Shown here: positions 16,470-24,576 of the stretch, in pieces
Numbering within the stretch: the first letter of the stretch is position 1
How the letters are laid out: the number at the start of each line of letters is the position of its first letter
NCBI RefSeq assembly: GCF_042681825.1
Contig: NZ_JBHUGH010000002.1
Span: forward strand, 1-64,000
Source of the DNA: Halodurantibacterium flavum
Lineage (GTDB): Bacteria > Pseudomonadota > Alphaproteobacteria > Rhodobacterales > Rhodobacteraceae
Direction: 5' to 3'
DNA length: 64,000 nucleotides
The notes under the pieces: generated by a model
Told to the model about the DNA's origin: nothing
The model's database searches: none
Seen by the model: the letters and a program-made list of their open reading frames with translations, nothing else
Made by a program: the position numbers and the translations under genes

Positions 16470-18116
16470 TCAGCCCGCCGCGGCCCGCGCGGCCTTGTCC
16501 GCCTGCACCACGTCCAGCCCCGCCGCGCGGGTCAGAACCGCCGTGGCGCGGGCGTCATCGGCCGCCTCGCCCGTCCAGGCCACGAAACTGTCGGGGCGCA
16601 CAAGGACCAGGGCCGCCCCGGGACCCGCCTCGCCGGCCCCGTCACCCGCATCCGCGATCACCGTCAGCGGCAGGCCCAACCCGGCCGCCGCCCGCGCAAA
16701 GACGTCCCCGGCATCCGCCCGCCGCGCGACCAGCGTGAACCCCGGCCCCAGCGCCTCGTATACGTTGCGCCCGTCCGGGAGGATAAAGGGAGACAGATGA
16801 TGCCCCGCCCGCGCAAGGTGCGAATGGGCGCCGCGCGCGCTCGGCTGGCCTTGGGGGCCGCCGGTGACGATGGGCGATCCGCGGTAATTCGGCTCATAGG
16901 CGTTCACCTCAGGGGCGCCCTTTGCCCGCGCTTCCCATGCCGCGCGGAACCCTTGCAGGTCGCGGTCGGGGTCGTGGGTGGCGAGGAAGTCGCGATCCTC
17001 CTCGATGAACTTTTCGATGAAGTCCCGCGCGGTCGAGGCAAAAACCGGCCGCCGCTCGGCATCATAACTGTCCAGAAGCGCCTCGCCGCCCCAGCCCTGC
17101 AGGGTCGCCGCCAGCTTCCAGCCAAGGTTGCGGGCGTCCTCGAACCCGGTGTTTATGCCGTAGCCGCCATAGGGCGGGTGGCTGTGCGCCGCATCTCCGG
17201 CCAGGAAGATCCTCCCCCGCCGGTACTGGTCGGCGAGCGCCACCCGCAGGTCCCAGAACCCGACATGGTCGAATGCCACATCAAACTCCGCGCCCACCGC
17301 CCGATGCAAGAGACCAGCGAAGTCGTGGTTTTCGGCGGTGGCATCATGCGGGACGGGGGCGTGGAAAAACCAGGTCGTGCCCAGATCGACCCGGCCAAAG
17401 AACTGCCAGTAGCCTTTGAGATCCGGATGCAGCACGCTGTAAAACGCCTTGTCCGGATAGCGCTGCAACAGCCGGTGCAACCCGGTCGAGCGAAAGACCA
17501 GCAGCACCATCTTCATGTCGTGGTCGCGGCAGGTTTCGGTGATGCCCGCCCCGGTACGAACGCGGGACCGGCTGCCGTCGCAACCCACCAGATAGCGCCC
17601 GCGCAGGGTCATGGTCCCGCCGCCGTCGCGACGGGTGATCGTCACCTCGGCACCGCTGTCATCCTGACGAACAGCCTCGCCCGTCCAGCCATAGAAGATG
17701 GTGACCGACGGGATCGCCGCTGCCCGGGCACGCAGCACCGCCTCGGTCGCGTATTGTGGCAGCCGCTCGTTGTCGGTGAAGTAATAGGGGCGCACGAGTT
17801 CCCGCTGCAGCCAGTCGTAATGCCAGTCCGACAACAAGGTGCCATAGCAGGTCAGCCCGCCGATGCCGTGTTCGCGCGGCACGGTGCGGGCGGCCCGAAG
17901 TTCGGCCTCGGCGCCCCAGGCGTGGAAATGCTCCATGCTCCGCTGGGTCAGGTTCTGGCCCTTGGGAACCGCCTGCGGTTCGGGATAGCGTTCAACCACC
18001 GCCACCCGGATGCCGCGTTGGCCAAGCTCGATGGCGAGTCCCATGCCCACCGGGCCGCCGCCCATCACGACGACATCGTAGTCCTGCTGTTCTGCCATGG
18101 TGTTGCCGCCCGTCAC
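16470..18116 (-). CDS. FAD-dependent aromatic-ring monooxygenase (MhpA/PheA type)
   Basis: 548-residue class A flavoprotein hydroxylase. FAD-binding motif VVMGGGPVGMGLAIELGQRG at the N-terminus, DG motif YLVGCDGSRSRVR near 180, GD motif RIFLAGDAAHSHPPYGGYGINTGFEDARNL near 300, and a C-terminal thioredoxin-fold-like domain from about 420. Such enzymes hydroxylate phenolic rings with NAD(P)H and O2. The start is GTG 18116, overlapping the aldehyde dehydrogenase stop (GTGA); ATG 18098 is an alternative. Last gene of the operon that begins with the TAXI binding protein. Substrate unknown, probably a hydroxylated aromatic acid. Confidence 0.88.
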   Translation of the reverse strand: MTGGNTMAEQQDYDVVVMGGGPVGMGLAIELGQRGIRVAVVERYPEPQAVPKGQNLTQRSMEHFHAWGAEAELRAARTVPREHGIGGLTCYGTLLSDWHYDWLQRELVRPYYFTDNERLPQYATEAVLRARAAAIPSVTIFYGWTGEAVRQDDSGAEVTITRRDGGGTMTLRGRYLVGCDGSRSRVRTGAGITETCRDHDMKMVLLVFRSTGLHRLLQRYPDKAFYSVLHPDLKGYWQFFGRVDLGTTWFFHAPVPHDATAENHDFAGLLHRAVGAEFDVAFDHVGFWDLRVALADQYRRGRIFLAGDAAHSHPPYGGYGINTGFEDARNLGWKLAATLQGWGGEALLDSYDAERRPVFASTARDFIEKFIEEDRDFLATHDPDRDLQGFRAAWEARAKGAPEVNAYEPNYRGSPIVTGGPQGQPSARGAHSHLARAGHHLSPFILPDGRNVYEALGPGFTLVARRADAGDVFARAAAGLGLPLTVIADAGDGAGEAGPGAALVLVRPDSFVAWTGEAADDARATAVLTRAAGLDVVQADKAARAAAG

Positions 18117-19552
18117 AGGACCCCCTGCTCCATATAGATGTGCTTGGTTTCCAGAAAGTCGTTCAGCCCCTCGACCCCGTGCAGCCGGCCAAGGCCCGAT
18201 TGGCCGTAGCCGCCGGTTTCACCCTCTGCGAAAAGCCGCCCGTGACAGTTGAGCCAGACGGTCCCGGCCCGGATCGCACGGCTGATGCGCATGGCGCGTT
18301 CCAGATCCCGGGTGTGGACACTGGCGGCAAGGCCATAGACCGTGGCATTGGCCTTTTCGACCGCCTCGGCCTCATCCTCGAAGGGCTCGATGGAGACGAG
18401 CGGGCCAAACAACTCCTCCTGCACCAGCGCCGAACCAATGTCGTCGATGCGAAAGAGGCTCGGCGTCACAAAGGCTCCCTGCGTCAGCGCACCGCCCGGC
18501 TGCGCGCCCCGCAGCAAAAGCTCACCTTCGTCCGCCGCCTGTTCGATAAGGCGCAGAAGGCGCGACTCGTTGGGCTTGTCGATCAGCGCGCCCATCTCGC
18601 TGGCCGGATCATGGCCGGGCCCCACACGCACGGCGCGGAATGCCTCGACCATGCGGCGGGTGAATTCGGCCTCCACCGACCGGTGGACCAGAAGCCGCGT
18701 CGCCGCCACGCAGATCTGACCCGCCATCATCAGCGAGCCGCGCGTCAGCTCCCGCACCGCGCGGTCGATATCGGCATCGCCAAAGATCACGGCAGGCGCC
18801 TTGCCGCCCAGTTCCAGCCCGACCCGCTTCAGCGTCGGCGCCGCCGCCGCCATGATGTGGCGCCCGGTCTGGCTCGACCCGGTAAAGCTGATCGTATCGA
18901 CATGCGGAGAGGTGACTAGCGCCTGCCCCACCTCGATCCCGTTCTCATTGACCGAGTTCACGACGCCGGCAGGCAGCGACGGGCAGTCCGCCAGACATTC
19001 CATCACCCGCGCATGGATCAGCGGCGTCTGATGCGCGGGCTTGATGACGCAGGTGCACCCGGCGGCCAGCGCCGGGCCAAGCGAGCGGACCAGGAGCGTG
19101 ACCGGCGCGTTCCACGGCACGATGATCGCCGCCACCCCGCAAGGCTCGCGATGCATGATCGAGAAGTTCCCCGGCTCGCCCTCGAAACTCCGGCCCAGAA
19201 CGGTGCGCGCCAGCCCACCGTAATACCGCGCCTCGGAGATGGAGCCGCGCAACTCGCCTACCGCCTCGGCGCGCAGCTTGCCGTTTTCTGCCACGATCAG
19301 GTCGGCCAGATCGTCCAGCGCCGCCTCCAGCCGGTCCGCGAATTCGAACAGGACGGCGGCCCGCCGGCGGGGAGAGGATGCCCATCCCCCTGCAAGGAAC
19401 GCCGTCCGTGCCGCCGCGATGGCCTGATCGGTCAGGTCACGACTGCCCCGGTGATACTGGCCCAGCAGGCTGCCATCGGCGGGATTGGTGCTGTCGTCCA
19501 GCGCCCCCTCTGCCAGCCATTCGCCGTTGATGTAATGGCGGGCGATGGTCAC
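18113..19552 (-). CDS. NAD(P)-dependent aldehyde dehydrogenase
   Basis: 479-residue ALDH superfamily enzyme. Cofactor loop FTGSSQTG (223-230), general-base Glu247 in LELGGKAP and nucleophilic Cys281 in AGQICVAA are intact, and the N-terminus YINGEWL is typical. It overlaps the amidohydrolase upstream (ATGA-type, 19549/19552) and the monooxygenase downstream, so it is in one operon with them and likely oxidises an aldehyde or semialdehyde made in ring degradation. The specific substrate is not readable. Confidence 0.92.
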   Translation of the reverse strand: MTIARHYINGEWLAEGALDDSTNPADGSLLGQYHRGSRDLTDQAIAAARTAFLAGGWASSPRRRAAVLFEFADRLEAALDDLADLIVAENGKLRAEAVGELRGSISEARYYGGLARTVLGRSFEGEPGNFSIMHREPCGVAAIIVPWNAPVTLLVRSLGPALAAGCTCVIKPAHQTPLIHARVMECLADCPSLPAGVVNSVNENGIEVGQALVTSPHVDTISFTGSSQTGRHIMAAAAPTLKRVGLELGGKAPAVIFGDADIDRAVRELTRGSLMMAGQICVAATRLLVHRSVEAEFTRRMVEAFRAVRVGPGHDPASEMGALIDKPNESRLLRLIEQAADEGELLLRGAQPGGALTQGAFVTPSLFRIDDIGSALVQEELFGPLVSIEPFEDEAEAVEKANATVYGLAASVHTRDLERAMRISRAIRAGTVWLNCHGRLFAEGETGGYGQSGLGRLHGVEGLNDFLETKHIYMEQGVL

Positions 19553-20586
19553 AGCTTGAGCCCCAGAAGACCGGCGGCGTTGTCCTGGAAGATCTTGCGC
19601 CGCTGCGCGTCGGTGATGTCCATCTCCTCGATGATGCGGATGGTGTCGCGGATGTATTTCGGCCCGCCCTCGGGGTCGAAGGGCGCGTCAGAGGCAAAGA
19701 CCACGCGGTCCTCGCCAAAGAACTCCATCGCGTGCTCGATGGCCTTGCGCGACCCGAAGGTGGCGGTGTCGGCATAGAATTCCTTGAAGTATTCGAGGTG
19801 CGGCCGCTTCAGCGCCTTGCGCACCGCCGCCAGATCCCGGTCCGAGGTGCGGGCCCCCATCTGGTCCCAGCCGGGGCCGACGCGCCCTTCAAAGAACGGG
19901 ATCATGCCGCCGCCGTGATGGGTGATGACGCGCAGCCCCTCGAACTTGTCGAAGAACTGCGAAAACACCATCCGCGCCATCGCGGCAGAGGTTTCATAGG
20001 GCCAGCCGAAGGTCCACCAGATCTCATATTGCGACTGGTCCTCGGTCAGGTAGTCGGTGAAATTCGCGCCGCGCGCCGGGTGCATCCAGACGGGCTTGTC
20101 CGCCTTGGCCATGTAATCGAAGAAGGGCGCGAATTCCGGCAGGTCCAGCGGCTTGCCGTTGACGTTGGTGAAGATCTGCATGCCCGCGGCGCCCATCTCC
20201 TCGATCGCGCGGCGGCTTTCCTCGACCATCGCATCGGGATTGTTCATGGGCACCGTGCCGATGAAGGCGGGAAACCGTTCGGGGTGCTGTTCGCAAAGCT
20301 CGGCCATTGCATCGGTGCCGATCCGCGACAGCTCCAGCGCCTTTTCCGGACCGGCGAGTTTTTCCAGCGGCGGCGAGGCAAGCGACAGGACCTGACAGTA
20401 ATCCGGGCCGAATTCATCCATCACCTGAAACCGGCGGTCCAGATCGGTCATCATCGGCACATCGCCCGACCGTTTGGTGATGTCGCTCATCGTGCCGATA
20501 TGCGCGATCAGCGCGTCAAAGAATTTTTCCGGCCAGATATGGTTGAAGATGTCGATCTTTTTCACTGTCGTCTCCGTTCCTGTCAT
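19549..20586 (-). CDS. Amidohydrolase-family decarboxylase/hydrolase (ACMSD-like)
   Basis: 345-residue amidohydrolase-2 (ACMSD/gamma-resorcylate decarboxylase-like) TIM barrel. Visible metal/active-site elements: KIDIFNHIWP at the N-terminus, VWMHPA (barrel His), VITHHGGGMIPFF (His pair) and VFASDAPFDPEGG (catalytic Asp). The usual first-strand His-x-His is Phe14-x-His16 here, so one canonical zinc ligand is missing; I recall similar IDIF-x-H starts in related proteins. In a locus with a ring hydroxylase and an aldehyde dehydrogenase, a decarboxylation or ring-cleavage-product hydrolysis is plausible. Starts at ATG overlapping the IclR stop. Confidence 0.85.
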   Translation of the reverse strand: MTGTETTVKKIDIFNHIWPEKFFDALIAHIGTMSDITKRSGDVPMMTDLDRRFQVMDEFGPDYCQVLSLASPPLEKLAGPEKALELSRIGTDAMAELCEQHPERFPAFIGTVPMNNPDAMVEESRRAIEEMGAAGMQIFTNVNGKPLDLPEFAPFFDYMAKADKPVWMHPARGANFTDYLTEDQSQYEIWWTFGWPYETSAAMARMVFSQFFDKFEGLRVITHHGGGMIPFFEGRVGPGWDQMGARTSDRDLAAVRKALKRPHLEYFKEFYADTATFGSRKAIEHAMEFFGEDRVVFASDAPFDPEGGPKYIRDTIRIIEEMDITDAQRRKIFQDNAAGLLGLKL

Positions 20587-21428
20587 GTCGCAGCTTCGGC
20601 GGGCCCTTGGGCCGCCATCGTTCCGGCACCATCCGCGCCGCAGTCCCCGGGCACCTGCCCGCCCGGGGGTATCGCCCGTGCGGGCGAAAGCGCCTTCGTC
20701 ACCTCTTCGGCGGCGCGGCGCACATGGGCGGCGATCTCCTCGATCCGCTCACCGGTCAGGGTGGACCCGGCGATGGTGACGCAAAGGCTCGCCACGGGCG
20801 CGCGCGCCCCGTCAAAGACCGGCGCCGCGATCCCCACCACGCCCGGCGTCACCTCGCCATAGGCCACCGCGTGACCGGCGCGGCGCACCTCGCGGAACCG
20901 CTCGGCGATCTCGGCCGCGGTCTTGCCCAGCCCTACCTGCCCGAATTCCGCCAGGTTCTGTTCGATCATCTGCTGCATCTGCGCCCGCGGCAGAAAGGCG
21001 ATGATCGAGCGTGAAATCGCCCCGCGCGCCAGCGGCATCGGCCTGCCGCGCGGATAGCTGGACAAGGGGTTCGGCGTCGAACATTCGGAGGCCACGCAGA
21101 GGATGCGCTGACCGTACCAGCGAACCGCCAGCGCCGTGCAGGGCCAGGCCGCCGTCAGCGCCTCCAGATGCGGCTGGCTGCGGGTGACAAGCTGGTCGGA
21201 CTTGCGCATCAGATAGTCGAACTCGACCACGCGCGGCCCCAGTGTGAACCCGGCACCCGACAGCGCCGTCAAAAGCCCCGCATCCCGCAGCGTCCTGATG
21301 TAGCGGTAAAGCGTCGGGCGCGGATAGCCCAGCTCCTCCATCATCTCTTCCGCGGTCCATTCCAGACGGTCCTCGCGAAAGAGGTCGAGTATCCTGAGCC
21401 CCTTTTCGAAACTGTTGGCGGTGGTCAT
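20583..21428 (-). CDS. IclR family transcriptional regulator
   Basis: 281 residues. N-terminal winged helix (SFEKGLRILDLFREDRLEWTAEEMMEELGYPRPTLYRYIRTLRDAGLL), then the IclR effector domain (RILCVASECSTPN, PMPLARGAISRSIIAFLP, GIAAPVFDGARAPVASLCVTI). A low-complexity tail of about 35 residues (GGQVPGDCGADG...) follows. It sits inside the catabolic operon between the TRAP permease and the amidohydrolase with 4-base overlaps on both sides. A 23-base palindrome in the divergent promoter at 24366-24388 is the obvious candidate for its operator. Confidence 0.92.
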   Translation of the reverse strand: MTTANSFEKGLRILDLFREDRLEWTAEEMMEELGYPRPTLYRYIRTLRDAGLLTALSGAGFTLGPRVVEFDYLMRKSDQLVTRSQPHLEALTAAWPCTALAVRWYGQRILCVASECSTPNPLSSYPRGRPMPLARGAISRSIIAFLPRAQMQQMIEQNLAEFGQVGLGKTAAEIAERFREVRRAGHAVAYGEVTPGVVGIAAPVFDGARAPVASLCVTIAGSTLTGERIEEIAAHVRRAAEEVTKALSPARAIPPGGQVPGDCGADGAGTMAAQGPAEAAT

Positions 21429-23368
21429 GTGGCGGTCTCCGGTGCGGTAGAGGGCTTCTGGAAAAAGAAAGCGTGAACCAGAAGCACCGCGCCGCCAACC
21501 ACCCCGACCAGATCGCTGACGATCCCCCAGGACGCGACCCCGGCGGGCACCAGCGACATCAGGCCAAAGACGGCCAGCGCCAGCCGGTGCAGGGGCCCCA
21601 GCCGCGTGGTCAGATAGCCCGCCAGCGCGGCCGATATCAGCCAGACCCCGATCACCGCCGTGACGATGGCGATGCCGATTTCCAGCGGCGCGCCGATCAT
21701 CAGCAGCGTCGGCGAAAAGACGAACAGCACCGGGATCACATAGGCCGCCCAGCCGAACCGCATCGCGGCAAAGCCCGTGGCCATCGACGGCGCCTTGGCG
21801 ATGCTCGCCGCCGCAAAGGCCGCAAGCGCGATCGGCGGCGTGATCATCGACATCATGCCGAAGTAGAGGACGTAGAGATGCGCGGCGATCGGCTCGATCC
21901 CCATCTGCACAAGGGCCGGTGCGACCAGCGCCGCCAGCAGCACATAGACCCCCAGCGTCGGCAGCCCCATCCCCAGAACGATGCAGACCAGCGCCGAGAG
22001 CGCCAGCAGCAATATCGTGCTGCCCGCCCCGATCTGCACCAGCGCATAGGTCAGGTTGAAGCTGAGCCCGGTGACGTTCAGCACCCCCACGACGATGCCC
22101 GATGCGCCGGAAATCAGGATGATCTCCACGACCGACAGGCCTGTCGCCGATATCGTGCCGAGGATCGTGCCGAACCTGGGCCGCCCGCCGCGGTAACCGA
22201 ACAGAAGCGCCGTCACCACCACCGACAGCGCCGCCACCAGCGCCGCACGCTCCGGCTGCCAGTTCAGGCTGAAAAGCGTGTAGATCAGAAAGACGAAGGC
22301 CAGCACGAAATGCAGCCCGCCCAGAACCGCGCGCCGCTGCGGGATCTCGGATGCGGGCACGCGGGAAATTCCCAGCTTGGCCGCCTCCAGATCCGCCTGG
22401 ATGAAGAGCGCGATATAGTAAAGCAGCGCCGGCACCAGCGCGGACATCACGATATGCGAATAGGGCACCGACAGGAACTCGGCCATCAGGAAGGCCGCGG
22501 CCCCCATCACGGGCGGCATCAACTGCCCGCCGGTCGAGGCCACCGCCTCGATCGCCGCCGCCTTGTGCGCCGGGTAGCCGTCGCGCTTGATCATCGGAAT
22601 GGTGATGACGCCCGTGCCGACCACATTCGCCACCGCCGAGCCCGAGATCGAACCGAAGAGCCCCGAGGCCACGACCGAGATCTTCATCGCGCCGCCCCGG
22701 AACCGCCCCATCCCCAAAAGCGCGCTATCGGTGAAAAACGCCGACCCCCCCGTTACCCCCAGAAGCTGCCCGAAGAGGATGAAGGTCACGACCACGGTCG
22801 CCGCCACCGCGATGGGCGTGCCGAGGATACCGTTCGAGTCGAACGCCATGTAGCCTGACAGCATCTGCCAGTCCTGCGGACGCCCCTGCAGCCGCCCCGG
22901 CACCAGATCGCCGAACAGCGCATAAAGCAGAAAGACCGCGATGATGACGACCAGCGCCATGCCCGCCGCCCGGCGCAACGCCTCCAGCAGCAAGAGGATG
23001 ATGACCAGCCCCGGCAACCAGACGCCCAGGGGCCGCGAAAAGACGAGGTTCACCAGCGCCGGGTAGCGGATCACCAGATAGCCCACCGCCAGCGCCGAGG
23101 CCAGCGCCGCCACCACGTCATACCAGGGTGCAATGTCGCGGTCCGCGCCGATCCGCGCCGGCAGCGACAGATAGGCGATGGGCATGGCAAGCCCCAGCAC
23201 CAGCGCCAGCAACTGCTGCGGATAGAACGAGATCCCCAGCATCCGCGGCACACCCAGCGCCCACAGGATCGCGACCAGCGTCAGGCAGGCGCCCAGCACA
23301 TGGGCGACCGGCCGCCAGATCGCGGGCGAAAGGCCGGGGGTGCGGCGCGGTGCGGGGATCCCGGTCAT
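21425..23368 (-). CDS. TRAP transporter fused permease (DctQM type, TAXI system)
   Basis: 647-residue integral membrane protein with many hydrophobic segments. The N-terminal ~170 residues are DctQ-like helices; the rest is the DctM core, with GSAVANVVGTGVITIPMIKRDGYPAHKAAAIEAVASTGGQLMPPVMGAAAFLMAEFL, the signature of fused TRAP 4TM/12TM subunits that pair with TAXI binding proteins. It starts 3 bases after the TAXI gene stop and overlaps iclR by 4 bases. The system imports the substrate of this locus by Na+/H+ symport. Confidence 0.95.
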   Translation of the reverse strand: MTGIPAPRRTPGLSPAIWRPVAHVLGACLTLVAILWALGVPRMLGISFYPQQLLALVLGLAMPIAYLSLPARIGADRDIAPWYDVVAALASALAVGYLVIRYPALVNLVFSRPLGVWLPGLVIILLLLEALRRAAGMALVVIIAVFLLYALFGDLVPGRLQGRPQDWQMLSGYMAFDSNGILGTPIAVAATVVVTFILFGQLLGVTGGSAFFTDSALLGMGRFRGGAMKISVVASGLFGSISGSAVANVVGTGVITIPMIKRDGYPAHKAAAIEAVASTGGQLMPPVMGAAAFLMAEFLSVPYSHIVMSALVPALLYYIALFIQADLEAAKLGISRVPASEIPQRRAVLGGLHFVLAFVFLIYTLFSLNWQPERAALVAALSVVVTALLFGYRGGRPRFGTILGTISATGLSVVEIILISGASGIVVGVLNVTGLSFNLTYALVQIGAGSTILLLALSALVCIVLGMGLPTLGVYVLLAALVAPALVQMGIEPIAAHLYVLYFGMMSMITPPIALAAFAAASIAKAPSMATGFAAMRFGWAAYVIPVLFVFSPTLLMIGAPLEIGIAIVTAVIGVWLISAALAGYLTTRLGPLHRLALAVFGLMSLVPAGVASWGIVSDLVGVVGGAVLLVHAFFFQKPSTAPETAT

Positions 23369-23371
23369 GGC

Positions 23372-24325
23372 TCACTCTTCCCAGATGCCGATTTCGCGGT
23401 AAAAGCGGATCGCGCCGGGGTGGAACTCGGACACGCCGACGTCATTCGCCATGTCATCCGGGTTGAAGTCGCGGAAGCCCGGCATGGTCGCCGCCAGCGC
23501 GTCCTTGCCCTCGTATAGCGCCTTGGTCATCGCGTAGACGGTGTCTTCATCCGCCCCGGCATGGGTAAAGACCACCTGCGGATAGGCGAAGAACCAGCCA
23601 TCCTCGTTGACGCCGGGGTTCGAGCCTGCGGCAAGCTCGGCAAAGAAGGCCACCGGCCAGTGCTGGCGCGCAACCTCCAGCGCCTCGTCGGTCGGCTCGA
23701 CCGTCAGCGCGCGCAAGCCGCCCACGGCGGCATCGGCCTCGCGCACCTTGCCCGCGCCATGGGCAAAGATGAAGCCCACCGCATCGCCCGCGATGAACGC
23801 ATCGGCCCCTGCGACGACGCTCGGCACGTTCACCGGCACCATGTCGGCGCGCGTCATGCCCACGGTCGAATAGATCGCATCGAGCTGCGGCAGGATCGTC
23901 TGCTGCGCCGTATAGCCATCGACCATCGGCTGGCCCCGCAGGTCTGCGACGCTTTCGATGCCACTGTCGGCGCGCACGAAGATCGCCTCGACCAGCGGCA
24001 TGATCTGCCCGACGATGCGCAGGTCCGGATTCTCACTTCCTGAGAACCATTCCTTGCCTTCAAGGGCATAGTTGACCTCTTGCAGGTTCGCGACGCCGAA
24101 CTCGATCCCGCCGGATGCAACGAACGGGATATACTGGTTCGGGCTGGTGGCGGGCTGGATCGTCGCCCGGATACCGGCGTTATTGGCGACATTCGCAACG
24201 GCCGTTCCAATATTGTGGAAAATCGAGCCCGGATTGGACGTGGCGATGCCCACATTCTGCGCCAGGGCCGGCGCTGCAAAGGCTGCGCCTGCCCCGAAGG
24301 CAAGCGAATAGACAAGTCTGCGCAT
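23372..24325 (-). CDS. TAXI-family TRAP transporter substrate-binding protein
   Basis: 317 residues with a signal peptide (MRRLVYSLAFGAGAAFAAPALAQ). The mature domain starts VGIATSNPGSIFHNIGTAVANV, matching the TAXI family (TRAP-associated extracytoplasmic immunogenic protein type). Start ATG 24325 has GGGGGAGA upstream; the frame extends 5' to 24448, but that part overlaps the operator region and is not family-like. First gene of the six-gene catabolic operon, divergent from the ThDP enzyme. Ligand unknown. Confidence 0.93.
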   Translation of the reverse strand: MRRLVYSLAFGAGAAFAAPALAQNVGIATSNPGSIFHNIGTAVANVANNAGIRATIQPATSPNQYIPFVASGGIEFGVANLQEVNYALEGKEWFSGSENPDLRIVGQIMPLVEAIFVRADSGIESVADLRGQPMVDGYTAQQTILPQLDAIYSTVGMTRADMVPVNVPSVVAGADAFIAGDAVGFIFAHGAGKVREADAAVGGLRALTVEPTDEALEVARQHWPVAFFAELAAGSNPGVNEDGWFFAYPQVVFTHAGADEDTVYAMTKALYEGKDALAATMPGFRDFNPDDMANDVGVSEFHPGAIRFYREIGIWEE

Positions 24326-24365
24326 TGGTTTCTCCCCCCGATTGCGGGCCCTCCCCGGCCCATAT

Positions 24366-24388
24366 GAAATCTCACTAAGTGGGATTTC
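24366..24388. promoter_or_regulatory. Palindromic operator in the divergent promoter, likely IclR site
   Basis: Arms GAAATCTCAC (24366-24375) and GTGGGATTTC (24379-24388) around TAA; 9 of 10 base pairs match. It lies 40 bases upstream of the TAXI gene start, between the two divergent transcription units, and is the only strong palindrome in the 251-base spacer. It would let the IclR protein of the operon control both directions. Confidence 0.6.
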
Positions 24389-24576
24389 GTGAAAAGTATG
24401 GACTTGCGCCGTCGCATATTTCAAGCGCAATCTTCGCCCGGATGCCAAAGACCCGCGCAGCGGGGGGAGAGGATGGCAAGCGCGGGGCCTGCGTGGGGGC
24501 GCAGTTCGGAAGGCGCAACCTTTGCGTTGCTCGCGACAGGAATGCAGTAAAATATCGGATTTCAGGGGAGGAAATC

